Translations under genes and position numbers: made by a program
Assembly: GCF_004135645.1 (NCBI RefSeq)
Contig: NZ_SDPW01000001.1
Coordinates: 62,001-126,000, forward strand
Direction: 5' to 3'
DNA length: 64,000 nucleotides
Origin: Senegalimassilia faecalis
GTDB lineage: Bacteria > Actinomycetota > Coriobacteriia > Coriobacteriales > Eggerthellaceae
Notes under the pieces: generated by a model
Databases searched by the model: none
What the model was told of the DNA's origin: nothing
What the model saw: only the letters and a program-made list of their open reading frames with translations
Shown here: positions 1 to 9,680 of the stretch, in pieces
Layout of the letters: every line of letters begins with the position of its first letter
Position numbering within the stretch: position 1 is the stretch's first letter

Positions 1-1795
<1,795 letters not shown>

Positions 1796-1865
1796 GGTTC
1801 GGGTATCTTTCTGAAGTGGTTTCACTTATGGAGCGGTTCCGTGGTAGCGGGCCGCTTCTTTTGTT

Positions 1866-2084
1866 CTAGCGGACGATGTCGCAGTCCGGCTCGTACTTGT
1901 GCGCGGCTTTCTGCGCTTCGTCGAGGATCTGCTCGAAGCGCGCGTCATCGGCGTCGATCATGAGCTTCTGCGTCATGAACGTCACCTTCGCATCGTTCAC
2001 GCCGTCGATCTTCTTGATTTCCGCCTCGATTTTCGCGCCGCAGTTGGCGCAGTCCAGCTCGTCGAGTTTGAACGTCTTGCGCAT
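1866..2084 (-). CDS. Stand-alone HMA heavy-metal-binding protein
   Basis: A 72-residue soluble protein made of a single heavy-metal-associated domain. The metal motif is DCANCGAK, with cysteines at residues 12 and 15, followed by the IDGVNDAKV segment typical of the ferredoxin-like HMA fold. The start is the ATG at 2082-2084, preceded by AAAGGAA. It lies between the ArsR-type gene and the P-type ATPase on the same strand. The ATPase lacks its own HMA domain, so this protein may act as its detached metal-binding domain or chaperone; that role is inference. The acidic DELDC context resembles Zn/Cd rather than Cu HMA domains. Confidence 0.9.
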   Translation of the reverse strand: MRKTFKLDELDCANCGAKIEAEIKKIDGVNDAKVTFMTQKLMIDADDARFEQILDEAQKAAHKYEPDCDIVR

Positions 2085-2140
2085 GATGGTTCCTTTCTTT
2101 GCTTGCGGTTGTGCCGAATGGTTGCGGGCGATGTGCCCGG

Positions 2141-2536
2141 CTATTCGCAGATATGGGTCATGCCTTGGGCCAGCATGGTGTACACGTGGTCGTCGGACAG
2201 GGAGTAGATGATGGACTTGCCGTCGCGCTGGAATTTCACCAGGTGCGCCTGCTTGAGTTGGCGCAACTGGTGCGACACGGCCGACTGCGTGGCGCCGATG
2301 GCCTCGGCCAGCTCGCCGACGGGCATTTCGTGGTTCATGAGCGCGAACAGGATTTTGATGCGCGTGGTGTCGGCGAACACTTTGAACAGGTCGGCCAAGT
2401 CGTAGAGCAGCTCTTCGTCCGGCATGGTGTCGAACAGCTGCTGCGAAGCCTCGCGGTTGCAGCCGCAGGGGCACGCGTCTTCCGGTTGCGAAGGTTGCGC
2501 TGCAGGTGCTTGGTCGATGGTGGTGCTTTCGGTCAT
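2141..2536 (-). CDS. ArsR/SmtB-family metal-sensing repressor
   Basis: A 131-residue winged-helix regulator. The start at the ATG 2534-2536 is chosen because AAGGAG lies 5 to 6 nt upstream; a longer frame to 2566 lacks this. The N-terminus has a cysteine-rich CPCGC segment. The recognition helix region reads IGATQSAVSHQLRQLK. Near the C-terminus, DDHVYTMLAQGMTHICE matches the alpha-5 metal site D-x-H-x10-H-x2-E/H of the SmtB/CzrA Zn and Co sensors. It should repress its own operon (HMA protein plus ATPase) until metal binds. A matching 8-2-8 palindrome lies just upstream. Confidence 0.92.
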   Translation of the reverse strand: MTESTTIDQAPAAQPSQPEDACPCGCNREASQQLFDTMPDEELLYDLADLFKVFADTTRIKILFALMNHEMPVGELAEAIGATQSAVSHQLRQLKQAHLVKFQRDGKSIIYSLSDDHVYTMLAQGMTHICE

Positions 2537-2565
2537 GTCTGCTCCTTGCTCTTCATAGCTAAACA

Positions 2566-2583
2566 TATGAGCAACTGTTCATA
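2566..2583. promoter_or_regulatory. SmtB/ArsR-type operator palindrome
   Basis: TATGAGCA-AC-TGTTCATA is an 8-2-8 inverted repeat with one mismatch, 30 bp upstream of the repressor start. It closely resembles the TGAAC-type operators of SmtB/CzrA regulators. It likely controls the minus-strand operon by autorepression. Confidence 0.7.
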
Positions 2584-2969
2584 AGTATAGAAACGGTATG
2601 CGTGCTGTCAAGGGGGTTGAGCATGTTCGTGGAACAAATTTGACTTTTGCGGTTTCGGCGCGTACGTATGTGGAAGAGGCGCGGGGCATGTGTCGGTATG
2701 GGGTGCGGCGCATGCGCATGCCTATTGCTTGGAATGCTCGGCCGGTGACAGGGCTGCGGCATTCGGGCTTTTGCGATACTTGGCGCCGTTTCGTAGCTTT
2801 CGACGTTCGTTTGGCTGGCGAATGTGGCGATTCTGAGCAGCTTCAATTTTGTGGGAATTGGAACATTTCGTGTGTCGCTCGTTTGATAGGGTTACGTCAA
2901 TGATTGAACAGCGTTCGGCATGGCGTACGAGAGGTACCGGCCGAGCGCGCAAAGACAGCGGGGGTTACC
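2584..2969. other. Intergenic region, no gene recognised
   Basis: About 390 bp between the divergent metal operon and the Fe-S protein. Short frames exist on both strands, but none has a credible ribosome site or a recognisable product. It should hold the promoters of both flanking units. Confidence 0.6.
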
Positions 2970-3716
2970 ATGATTCGACGTGTTATCCATATCGACGAAG
3001 CCGCGTGCAACGGATGCGGCATCTGCGTGAAGGCGTGCCACGAGGGTGCTATCGGCCTGGTGGACGGCAAGGCGCGCCTTATGCGCGACGATTACTGCGA
3101 TGGCCTGGGCGATTGCCTGCCTGCGTGCCCCACGGGCGCCATCACGTTTGTGGAGCGCGAAGCAGCGGCTTACGATGAGGCCGCCGTGCTGGCGAACAAG
3201 GCGAAAGCTGCGGCGCCGGCTCCTGCGGCCGGCGGTTGCCCCGGTTCGCGCATGCAGGTGCTGCGTCCTGCTGGCCAGGCGTCAGGATGCCCCGGCACGC
3301 GAGCGCAATCGATTGAGCATGATGCGCCTGAGGCAACCGACGGTCCCGCGCGCCCGTCCGAAATCTCGTCGTGGCCGCTGGAAATCAAGCTGGTGCCCGT
3401 GCGCGCACCGTATTTCAACGGCGCCGACCTGCTTATCGCCGCCGATTGCACGGCGTTCGCGTACGGCGATTTCCATCGCGATTTCATGCGCGGGCGCACG
3501 TGCGTCATCGGCTGCCCGAAGCTTGACGGCGTCGACTACTCCGAGAAGCTGCAAGCCATCATCGAGTCGAACGACATTCGCTCCATCACCGTGTGCCGCA
3601 TGGAGGTGCCGTGCTGCGGCGGCCTTGAGATGGCGGCGCGCAACGCGCTGGCGCGCAGCGGCAAGGGTATCCCGCTGTCGGTGACCACGTTCAGCGTGCG
3701 CGGCGACATCCTGTAG
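2970..3716 (+). CDS. 4Fe-4S dicluster-type iron-sulfur protein
   Basis: A 248-residue cytoplasmic protein. Residues 1-60 form a ferredoxin-like domain with CNGCGICVKAC and then CDGLGDCLPACP. The second motif lacks the second cysteine of the usual CxxCxxCxxxCP, so one cluster may be incomplete or differently ligated. A proline/alanine-rich linker with two CPG tripeptides follows. The C-terminal half carries scattered cysteines including a CCGG motif. The start is the ATG at 2970, fitting the conserved opening MIRRVIHIDE. It stands alone between metal-resistance operons and ends at a strong terminator. The reaction and electron partner cannot be stated from the sequence. Confidence 0.85.
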   Translation: MIRRVIHIDEAACNGCGICVKACHEGAIGLVDGKARLMRDDYCDGLGDCLPACPTGAITFVEREAAAYDEAAVLANKAKAAAPAPAAGGCPGSRMQVLRPAGQASGCPGTRAQSIEHDAPEATDGPARPSEISSWPLEIKLVPVRAPYFNGADLLIAADCTAFAYGDFHRDFMRGRTCVIGCPKLDGVDYSEKLQAIIESNDIRSITVCRMEVPCCGGLEMAARNALARSGKGIPLSVTTFSVRGDIL

Positions 3717-3805
3717 CGCTCGCATGTAAGCGAAGCGGCGCGTTTCGGGTATTGCGCTTTAGCGCGCCCACTTGCGACTTGCGCCCTTGGGCAACCCTGC
3801 TCTCG

Positions 3806-3837
3806 AAGGCTGGCGAACGGTGTTCGCCAGCCTTTTT
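3806..3837 (+). terminator. Rho-independent terminator after Fe-S protein
   Basis: GGCTGGCGAAC and GTTCGCCAGCC form an 11-bp perfect stem with a 3-nt loop, followed by five T residues. Confidence 0.92.
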
Positions 3838-3922
3838 AGCTTTTCGCGATTGCTCTCGAGCGATAAAGGAATTTCTTCCCCTGTAAACCTTCCCACAACC
3901 GTTACCCATAGATAACAAGTGC

Positions 3923-3950
3923 TTGACAGTACCCCATGGGGGTATATACT
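3923..3950 (+). promoter_or_regulatory. csoR promoter
   Basis: TTGACA at 3923-3928 and TATACT at 3945-3950, separated by 16 bp, give a near-consensus housekeeping promoter. The first GC-rich palindrome described in the next entry fills its spacer. Confidence 0.85.
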
Positions 3951-3982
3951 AACTACCGTTCAAATGATGCCCCGTGGGGGTA
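3930..3982. promoter_or_regulatory. Two CsoR-type operator half-palindromes
   Basis: TACCCCATGGGGGTA at 3930-3944 lies in the promoter spacer, and GCCCCGTGGGGGTA at 3969-3982 lies downstream of the -10. Both have the C-tract/G-tract dyad flanked by TA that is typical of CsoR-family operators. CsoR binding would occlude RNA polymerase and be relieved by Cu(I). Confidence 0.8.
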
Positions 3983-4002
3983 TATCGAAAGTAGGTGAGC
4001 TC

Positions 4003-4335
4003 ATGGGCGAATCGGCGAAAGCGGCATCGGCACCGCAGAAATCGTGCTGCTGCCATCACAAGGCAACGCCACGCAGCCAGCAGATGCAAGACGACCTGCA
4101 AAAGCGCCTGAACCGCGTAATCGGCCAGCTCAACGGCCTGAAATCCATGATCGACGACAACCGCTACTGCGGGGACGTGCTTATGCAGCTTTCCGCTGCC
4201 GAAAGCGCCGTGCACAGCATTTCGGCCATCTTGCTGCAAAACCATCTGGAAACGTGCGTCGTCGAGCAGATCGAGCAGGGCAACACCGAAATCATCGACG
4301 AGGCCATGCAGCTCATCAAGAAATTCGCTCGCTAG
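4003..4335 (+). CDS. csoR: Copper-sensing repressor CsoR
   Basis: A 110-residue all-helical repressor of the CsoR/RcnR family. The start at ATG 4003 follows AGGTGAG. The Cu(I) ligand pattern is present: a cysteine in YCGD, then H-x3-C in NHLETC. An N-terminal CCCHH cluster, absent from typical members, may add a further metal site. It is encoded 18 bp upstream of copA and should repress that operon through the dyads in its promoter. Confidence 0.94.
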   Translation: MGESAKAASAPQKSCCCHHKATPRSQQMQDDLQKRLNRVIGQLNGLKSMIDDNRYCGDVLMQLSAAESAVHSISAILLQNHLETCVVEQIEQGNTEIIDEAMQLIKKFAR

Positions 4336-4353
4336 GGCAAAAGGAAGGGTGCG

Positions 4354-6972
4354 ATGAAACGTACGTTTGACGTGACGGGCATGACGTGTGCCGCCTGCTC
4401 GTCGCGCGTGGAGAAGGCCACGGCCGGCGTTGCGGGCGTCGACGGTGTGGCCGTGAACTTGTTGAAAAACAGCATGGAAGTGGAATACGACGGCAGCGAT
4501 GCCGTGGCGGCGGCCATTTCGGCAGCTGTGGAAAATGCCGGCTACGGCGCGTTCTTGCGGCCCGAGCCTGGCCAAGCTGGTGCGGCGGCGCACGCCGCGC
4601 GGCCCGTCAACGATGCGGCTGCCGAGGCAAAGCGCGTGAAGGTGCGCCTCATCGTCAGCTTCTGCTTCACCATCCCGCTGTTCTACCTGTCCATGGGGCA
4701 CATGATGGGCTGGCCGCTGCCCGACATCTTCTTGGGCCATGAGAACATGCTCACGTTCGCGTTCACGCAGTTCTTATTGCTGCTGCCCGTCATCTTCGTG
4801 AACTTCAAGTTCTTCCGCGTGGGCTTCAAAACGCTGGCGCACGGGGCGCCGAACATGGACTCGCTCATCGCGCTGGGCTCGGCGGCGTCCACCATCTACG
4901 GCATCGCGGCCATCTACCGCATCGGCTGGGGCATGGGGCACGGCGATGTCGACTTCGCGCATGCGGCGGCCATGGACTTGTATTTCGAGTCGGCGGCCAT
5001 GATCTTGACGCTCATCACGCTGGGCAAGTACTTCGAGGCGCGCGCGAAGGGCAAAACCACCGACGCCATCACGAAGCTGATGGATCTGACGCCGAAAGAG
5101 GCCACGCGCCGCGGGTCGGACGGTTCCGAGCAGCGCGTGCCCGTTGAACAGGTGCGCGTGGGCGACGTGCTGGTGGTGAAGGCGGGCGAAGGCGTGCCCG
5201 TCGACGGCGTGGTGCTTGAAGGCGAAGGCGTGGTGGACGAGTCGGTCATCACGGGCGAAAGCGTGCCGGTGGGCAAGCGCCCCGGTGATACGGTCACGGG
5301 TGCTACGGTGAACACCACCGGGTGGTTCGCCATGCGCGCCGACCGCGTGGGCGCCGACACCACGCTTGCCGGCATCATCCGCCTTGTCGACGAGGCCACG
5401 TCCACGAAGGCGCCCATCGAGAAGATCGCCGACAAGATCGCCGGCGTGTTCGTGCCGGTGGTCATCTGCATCGCCGTGGCTGCGTTCATCTTGTGGATGG
5501 CGTTGTCCGGCGACGTGTCCACGGCGCTGACGCATGCCATTTCCGTGCTGGTCATCAGCTGCCCGTGCGCGCTGGGCCTGGCCACGCCTACGGCCATCAT
5601 GGTGGGCACGGGCCGCGGCGCCACCAGCGGCATCCTTATCAAGTCGGCCGAGGCGCTTGAGGTGGCGCACGACGTGAAAACGGTAGTGTTCGACAAGACG
5701 GGCACCCTGACCACGGGCAAGCCTGCGGTCACCGACGTGGTGTGTGCAGCTGGCGTCGATGCGTCTGCACTGGCCAGCCTTGCGCGCTCTGTCGAGCAGC
5801 GCAGCGAGCATCCGCTGGCGCAAGCGGTTGTGGCGTGGGCCGATGGTGCCGGTGCACAGCTTCAACCGGTCGACGCCTTCGAGCAGGTGCCGGGCGGCGG
5901 CGTGCGCGCCACTGTGGGCGGCGCGGCCGCGCTTGCGGGAAACGCCCAGCTCATGGGACAGCACGGCATCGATGTTTCCGCGTTCGAATCGCGTGCGCAC
6001 CAGCTTGCCGATAAAGGGAAAACGCCGCTGTACTTCGCTTCTGCTGGCCGCGCGCTGGGCATGATCGCCGTTGCCGACACCGTGAAGTCCACGAGCGCCG
6101 CCGCTATCGCCGAGCTTTCGGCCATGGGCATCCGCACCGTCATGCTCACCGGCGACAACGAGCGCACAGCCCGCGCCATCGGGGCCAGCGTCGGCGTCGA
6201 CGAGGTTATCGCCGGCGTGCTGCCCGAAGGCAAGGAGCGCGAGGTTCGACACCTGTCCGCGCAGGGCCGCGTTGCCATGGTGGGCGACGGCATCAACGAC
6301 GCGCCGGCGCTCGCTCGCGCCGACGTGGGCATCGCCATCGGCGCCGGCACCGATATCGCCATCGACAGCGGCGACGTGGTGCTTATGCGCTCGGACGTGC
6401 TTGACGTGCCGGCCGCCATCCAGCTGTCGCGCTCCACGCTGCGCAACATCAAGCAGAACCTGTTCTGGGCGCTTATCTACAACACGGTGTGCATCCCCGT
6501 TGCGGCTGGCCTGTTCAGCTTCGCCGGCTTCACGCTGAACCCCATGATCGCTGCGGCGGCTATGAGCTGCTCAAGCGTGTGCGTGGTGTCGAACGCCCTG
6601 CGTCTGCGCGGCTGGAAGCCCGCGTTTACTACGCAGGCGGCGCAGCAAGTGCTGGCCAAGCGCAAGGAAGCGCAGCATAACGAAGCAGTTGCGGACGCAA
6701 GCGCGCCCGAGCTTGATACGGTTGGAACCGATGCGGGGGAACCCGCGGAGCAGGAGATCATCATGGAGAAGAAACTTACCGTCGAAGGTATGATGTGCCA
6801 GCACTGCGTTGCACACGTGAAGAAGGCGCTTGAGGGCGTCGAGGGCGTATCCGAGGCCGTGGTGGACCTCGACGCCGGCACGGCCGTCGCCAAGCTGACG
6901 GCCGACGTTGCCGACGACGTGCTGACCGCGGCCGTGGTGGACGCCGGTTACGAGGTCAAGGGCATCGAATAG
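4354..6972 (+). CDS. copA: Cu+-exporting P1B-type ATPase with N- and C-terminal HMA domains
   Basis: An 872-residue copper efflux ATPase. The N-terminal HMA motif is GMTCAAC (cysteines 12 and 15). The transmembrane metal site is C403-P-C405, and the phosphorylated aspartate is D447 in DKTGTLT. TGDN and the MVGDGINDAPAL hinge follow. After the last membrane helices a linker of about 60 residues leads to a second HMA domain from about residue 804, with C815 and C818 in MMCQHC. That domain looks like CopZ fused in frame. An internal ATG with an AGGAG site lies exactly at its start. Codon use is uniform with the neighbours. Transcription is likely with csoR. Confidence 0.96.
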   Translation: MKRTFDVTGMTCAACSSRVEKATAGVAGVDGVAVNLLKNSMEVEYDGSDAVAAAISAAVENAGYGAFLRPEPGQAGAAAHAARPVNDAAAEAKRVKVRLIVSFCFTIPLFYLSMGHMMGWPLPDIFLGHENMLTFAFTQFLLLLPVIFVNFKFFRVGFKTLAHGAPNMDSLIALGSAASTIYGIAAIYRIGWGMGHGDVDFAHAAAMDLYFESAAMILTLITLGKYFEARAKGKTTDAITKLMDLTPKEATRRGSDGSEQRVPVEQVRVGDVLVVKAGEGVPVDGVVLEGEGVVDESVITGESVPVGKRPGDTVTGATVNTTGWFAMRADRVGADTTLAGIIRLVDEATSTKAPIEKIADKIAGVFVPVVICIAVAAFILWMALSGDVSTALTHAISVLVISCPCALGLATPTAIMVGTGRGATSGILIKSAEALEVAHDVKTVVFDKTGTLTTGKPAVTDVVCAAGVDASALASLARSVEQRSEHPLAQAVVAWADGAGAQLQPVDAFEQVPGGGVRATVGGAAALAGNAQLMGQHGIDVSAFESRAHQLADKGKTPLYFASAGRALGMIAVADTVKSTSAAAIAELSAMGIRTVMLTGDNERTARAIGASVGVDEVIAGVLPEGKEREVRHLSAQGRVAMVGDGINDAPALARADVGIAIGAGTDIAIDSGDVVLMRSDVLDVPAAIQLSRSTLRNIKQNLFWALIYNTVCIPVAAGLFSFAGFTLNPMIAAAAMSCSSVCVVSNALRLRGWKPAFTTQAAQQVLAKRKEAQHNEAVADASAPELDTVGTDAGEPAEQEIIMEKKLTVEGMMCQHCVAHVKKALEGVEGVSEAVVDLDAGTAVAKLTADVADDVLTAAVVDAGYEVKGIE
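6763..6972 (+). other. Possible internally initiated CopZ (in-frame within copA)
   Basis: An ATG at 6763 is preceded by CAGGAG with 6 nt spacing, inside and in frame with copA. Initiation here would release a 69-residue protein consisting of just the C-terminal HMA domain, equal in size to a CopZ chaperone. The sequence shows the site; use of the site is inference. Confidence 0.45.
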
Positions 6973-6992
6973 CGTTTGCGCCACGAAGAGAA

Positions 6993-7036
6993 AAAAGCGC
7001 CCCTCGTCAGTAATTTTGCTGGCCAGGGGCGCTTTT
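6993..7036. terminator. Bidirectional terminator between copA and the PLP-fold gene
   Basis: AAAAGCGCCCCT pairs perfectly with AGGGGCGCTTTT across a 20-nt loop. The A and T tails on both sides suit termination of the two convergent genes. Confidence 0.85.
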
Positions 7037-7082
7037 GCGTGGCGGTGGCTGTTGTTGAAGCCCGCCTTGCTTGTGCCGCCAA

Positions 7083-8210
7083 CTACCTCATGACAATCTC
7101 GCGTAGCACGGCTACGAATCGCTCGTTCTCGGGGCGGGTGCGTACAGACACGCAGAAGTGCGTGCCCGGTTCTACGCCTGGCGTGCGATCGAGCGTGCGC
7201 ACCAGAAAACCGCGCGCTTGCAGCTGCCGCACCAGGTCGGGCGCATCGGCTGCTCCAAGGCGCATGGTGGCGCCAGGCCGGTACGCGCACATGACGAAGT
7301 TCGCCTCGGCGGGGAAGATGCTGATGCCGGGTACCAGGCTCAGCATGCACTGCATCCAGGGGATCTCGGTGTCTAGCAGCTCGCGCGTGACGTCAAGGTG
7401 ATGCTCGCTGGCGGCCAGCTTCGCCAATTCGGCGGAAAGCGTTGCCGACGTGGGTTTCGCCACGGCAAGCGAAATAAGTTGCGCCACGGCCGGATGCGCA
7501 AGCGCGCAGGAAAGCGGCAGGCCCGGCAGCGAGAACGCGTCGGTAAGCGAGCGGATGATGATAAGGTTCGAATGCTCACGCAAAAGCCCCACCATCGACT
7601 CGCCGCCCAGCGTCAGGTCGATGCCGCGCTCGTCCACGATTACCCAATCGCAGGCGTCAAGGTAATCAAGCAGCGTTTGGCGCGCCAGCAGGCGGCTGGT
7701 GGGAAACGCCGGGTTCGCCAGCATGGCGGCGTTGAACGGCATGCCCAGCCGGTGGGCCATGGCCGGGTCGGGCACGATGAACCCGTCGGGACTGGGGATC
7801 TCCACGATGCGATGCCCCGCAGACCCCAGACACTGCTCGTACGTGGCGCGCGAGGGCACGGGCACGGCGACGTTGCGCGGCTCGAACGCGTTCGCCACCG
7901 CCGTCAGCACGTCGGTGGCCGAAGCGCCTACGGCAACGTTTTCCGTCGCCACGCCATACAGGCGCGCCAGCAAGCTGGGCGTTTGCACCCGCGCCGCACG
8001 CTCTTGCGTGGGCGTGACGTTCGAGTGCGAGATGCGGTGCATGGCGTTCGCGAACGATGCGGGCGTGCCCAGCGGGTTGAGCGTTTGCGAGAAGTCGAAC
8101 CAGTCGATGGCCTTCGCGGCGTCTCCGCACGGAAGAACGGGCGGCGCGTCAAGCGCGGGGGCAACGGCTCCGTATCCGGTAGCGCGCAGGTTTCCCATGT
8201 GCTTTTCCAA
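7083..8210 (-). CDS. HisC/CobD-like PLP-transferase-fold protein lacking the catalytic lysine
   Basis: A 375-residue fold-type I aminotransferase-like protein, closest in layout to histidinol-phosphate aminotransferase or threonine-phosphate decarboxylase (CobD). NPAFPT (residues 166-171) matches the substrate/PLP NPxxPT motif and VDE (192-194) the pyridine-N aspartate. The segment where the family has SLTK, carrying the Schiff-base lysine, reads SLTD with D224 (codon 7539-7541). The tyrosine after DE is glycine. Aminotransferase activity is therefore doubtful. The start is TTG at 8208-8210 with AGGAGG 4 nt upstream; an ATG five codons later is worse placed. It is a single gene that converges on copA. 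It may be a non-enzymatic or altered-chemistry relative. Confidence 0.8.
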   Translation of the reverse strand: MEKHMGNLRATGYGAVAPALDAPPVLPCGDAAKAIDWFDFSQTLNPLGTPASFANAMHRISHSNVTPTQERAARVQTPSLLARLYGVATENVAVGASATDVLTAVANAFEPRNVAVPVPSRATYEQCLGSAGHRIVEIPSPDGFIVPDPAMAHRLGMPFNAAMLANPAFPTSRLLARQTLLDYLDACDWVIVDERGIDLTLGGESMVGLLREHSNLIIIRSLTDAFSLPGLPLSCALAHPAVAQLISLAVAKPTSATLSAELAKLAASEHHLDVTRELLDTEIPWMQCMLSLVPGISIFPAEANFVMCAYRPGATMRLGAADAPDLVRQLQARGFLVRTLDRTPGVEPGTHFCVSVRTRPENERFVAVLREIVMR

Positions 8211-8358
8211 CGTGCCTCCTTTCTTCGGGCTGGGCGCAGCGGGCTCATTTTAGTCGAAGAACCATGCTATCACACGCATGCAAGCTTCGCGGAATTCGCC
8301 GCGCACCAAGGACCGGTTCGCGCTGCAGCGTTTTGCCGCGCATGCTAGACTTCTGCGT

Positions 8359-9657
8359 ATGAACAACGAACGCGGCGAACATATCGACGGCACCCTGGCG
8401 GCGTGGGACGGTCCGGCAATTTTGCTGGTGGACCTTGACGCGTTCTTTGCTTCGGTCGAACAGCTTGACCACCCGGCTTGGCGCGGCAAGCCCGTCATCG
8501 TGGGCGGCGACGCTGAAAAGCACGGCGTGGTGTCGACGGCGTCTTACGAGGCGCGTAAGTTTGGTGTGCACTCCGCCATGCCCGCTTCGCAGGCGTGCAA
8601 GCTGTGCCCGCATGCCATCTGGGCCCCTGGGCGCTATGATCGGTACAAGGAAGTCAGCAACCAGGTTATGGCTATCTTGCGCGACGAGACCCCGCACGTG
8701 CAGCAGGTCAGCATCGACGAGGCGTTTCTGGACGTCACGCCCACGCGCGTGAATCGCGAGCACCCGGTTTTGGTTGCCCTGCGCATCCAGCAGCGCGTCG
8801 AGGCCCTTGGCGTCACGTGCTCGGTGGGCGTGGGCACGTCGAAGACGGTGGCGAAGATCGCCTCCGACATGGACAAGCCGCGCGGGCTGACGGTGGTGTA
8901 CCCCGGAACCGAGCGGCAGTTTCTCGATCCGCTGCCCATCCGCGTGATGAGCGGCATCGGCAAAGCTACCGAGGAGAAGCTGCGCCATCGCGGCATCGAA
9001 ACGCTTGGGCAGCTGGTGCTTGAAGGGCAGCCGCGCCTTGAGCGGCTGTTCGGCAAGAACGGCCGCACCATGTACGTGCGCGCCTGCGGCTTAGACGATG
9101 CGCCCGTTGAGCAGGGCGCCCCGGTGAAGTCGGTGTCGAACGAGGTGACGTTCGCGAACGATTTAACGCAGCGAGCGGACATCGAGGCCGCTATCAATTC
9201 GCAGGCGGCGAAGGTGGGACGGCGCCTGCGCGGCAAGGGGCTTGCGGGCATTACCATTGGGTTGCGGCTTCGCTATGCCGATCGCTCGAATCGCTCGGTG
9301 CAGCGCCGGCTGCAAAATCCCACCGATGACGAGCTTTCGTTCGCGCCTCTGCTGTGCAACATGCTTGACGAGCTGTGGGAACCCGGCATGGCCGTGCGCC
9401 TTGTCGGCGTGTCGGTTGGCGGCTTCGACGGCGTGGCGGGCGAGCAGGGAACGCTGTTTGACGTGGCGGATGTGGCGCCGAACAGCTCGGATGCGGCGCC
9501 GCGCGTGAAGGACAGCAAGAAACGACGCGGTCTGCTTACGGCCACCGACCTGGTAAAAGACCGCTTCGGCGAATCGGCCGTGCGCTTCGGTCACGAACTA
9601 CGCAACGCCGGCAACACCACCGGCACCTCAGCCAAAAACCCCGCCGACTACAAGTAA
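8359..9657 (+). CDS. dinB: DNA polymerase IV (Y-family)
   Basis: A 432-residue translesion polymerase. The palm motifs LLVDLDAFFASVEQ and SIDEAFLDV carry the catalytic carboxylates; the helix-hairpin-helix GIGKATEEKL and the little finger follow. QGTLFDV near residue 375 fits the beta-clamp binding motif Qxx(L)F. An unrelated tail of about 50 residues follows it. I prefer the ATG at 8359. The frame is open upstream to 8278, but neither start has a ribosome site. TGCTAGACT at 8344-8352, an extended -10 element, would put transcription at or next to 8359, suggesting a leaderless mRNA. Confidence 0.93.
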   Translation: MNNERGEHIDGTLAAWDGPAILLVDLDAFFASVEQLDHPAWRGKPVIVGGDAEKHGVVSTASYEARKFGVHSAMPASQACKLCPHAIWAPGRYDRYKEVSNQVMAILRDETPHVQQVSIDEAFLDVTPTRVNREHPVLVALRIQQRVEALGVTCSVGVGTSKTVAKIASDMDKPRGLTVVYPGTERQFLDPLPIRVMSGIGKATEEKLRHRGIETLGQLVLEGQPRLERLFGKNGRTMYVRACGLDDAPVEQGAPVKSVSNEVTFANDLTQRADIEAAINSQAAKVGRRLRGKGLAGITIGLRLRYADRSNRSVQRRLQNPTDDELSFAPLLCNMLDELWEPGMAVRLVGVSVGGFDGVAGEQGTLFDVADVAPNSSDAAPRVKDSKKRRGLLTATDLVKDRFGESAVRFGHELRNAGNTTGTSAKNPADYK

Positions 9658-9680
9658 AGCTGGTAAGGGGACGCGCTTCG

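Noticed and set aside
2860-2905. FNR/CRP-type site upstream of the Fe-S protein
   Set aside because: TTGAT and GTCAA are separated by 8 bp rather than the 4 bp of an FNR box.
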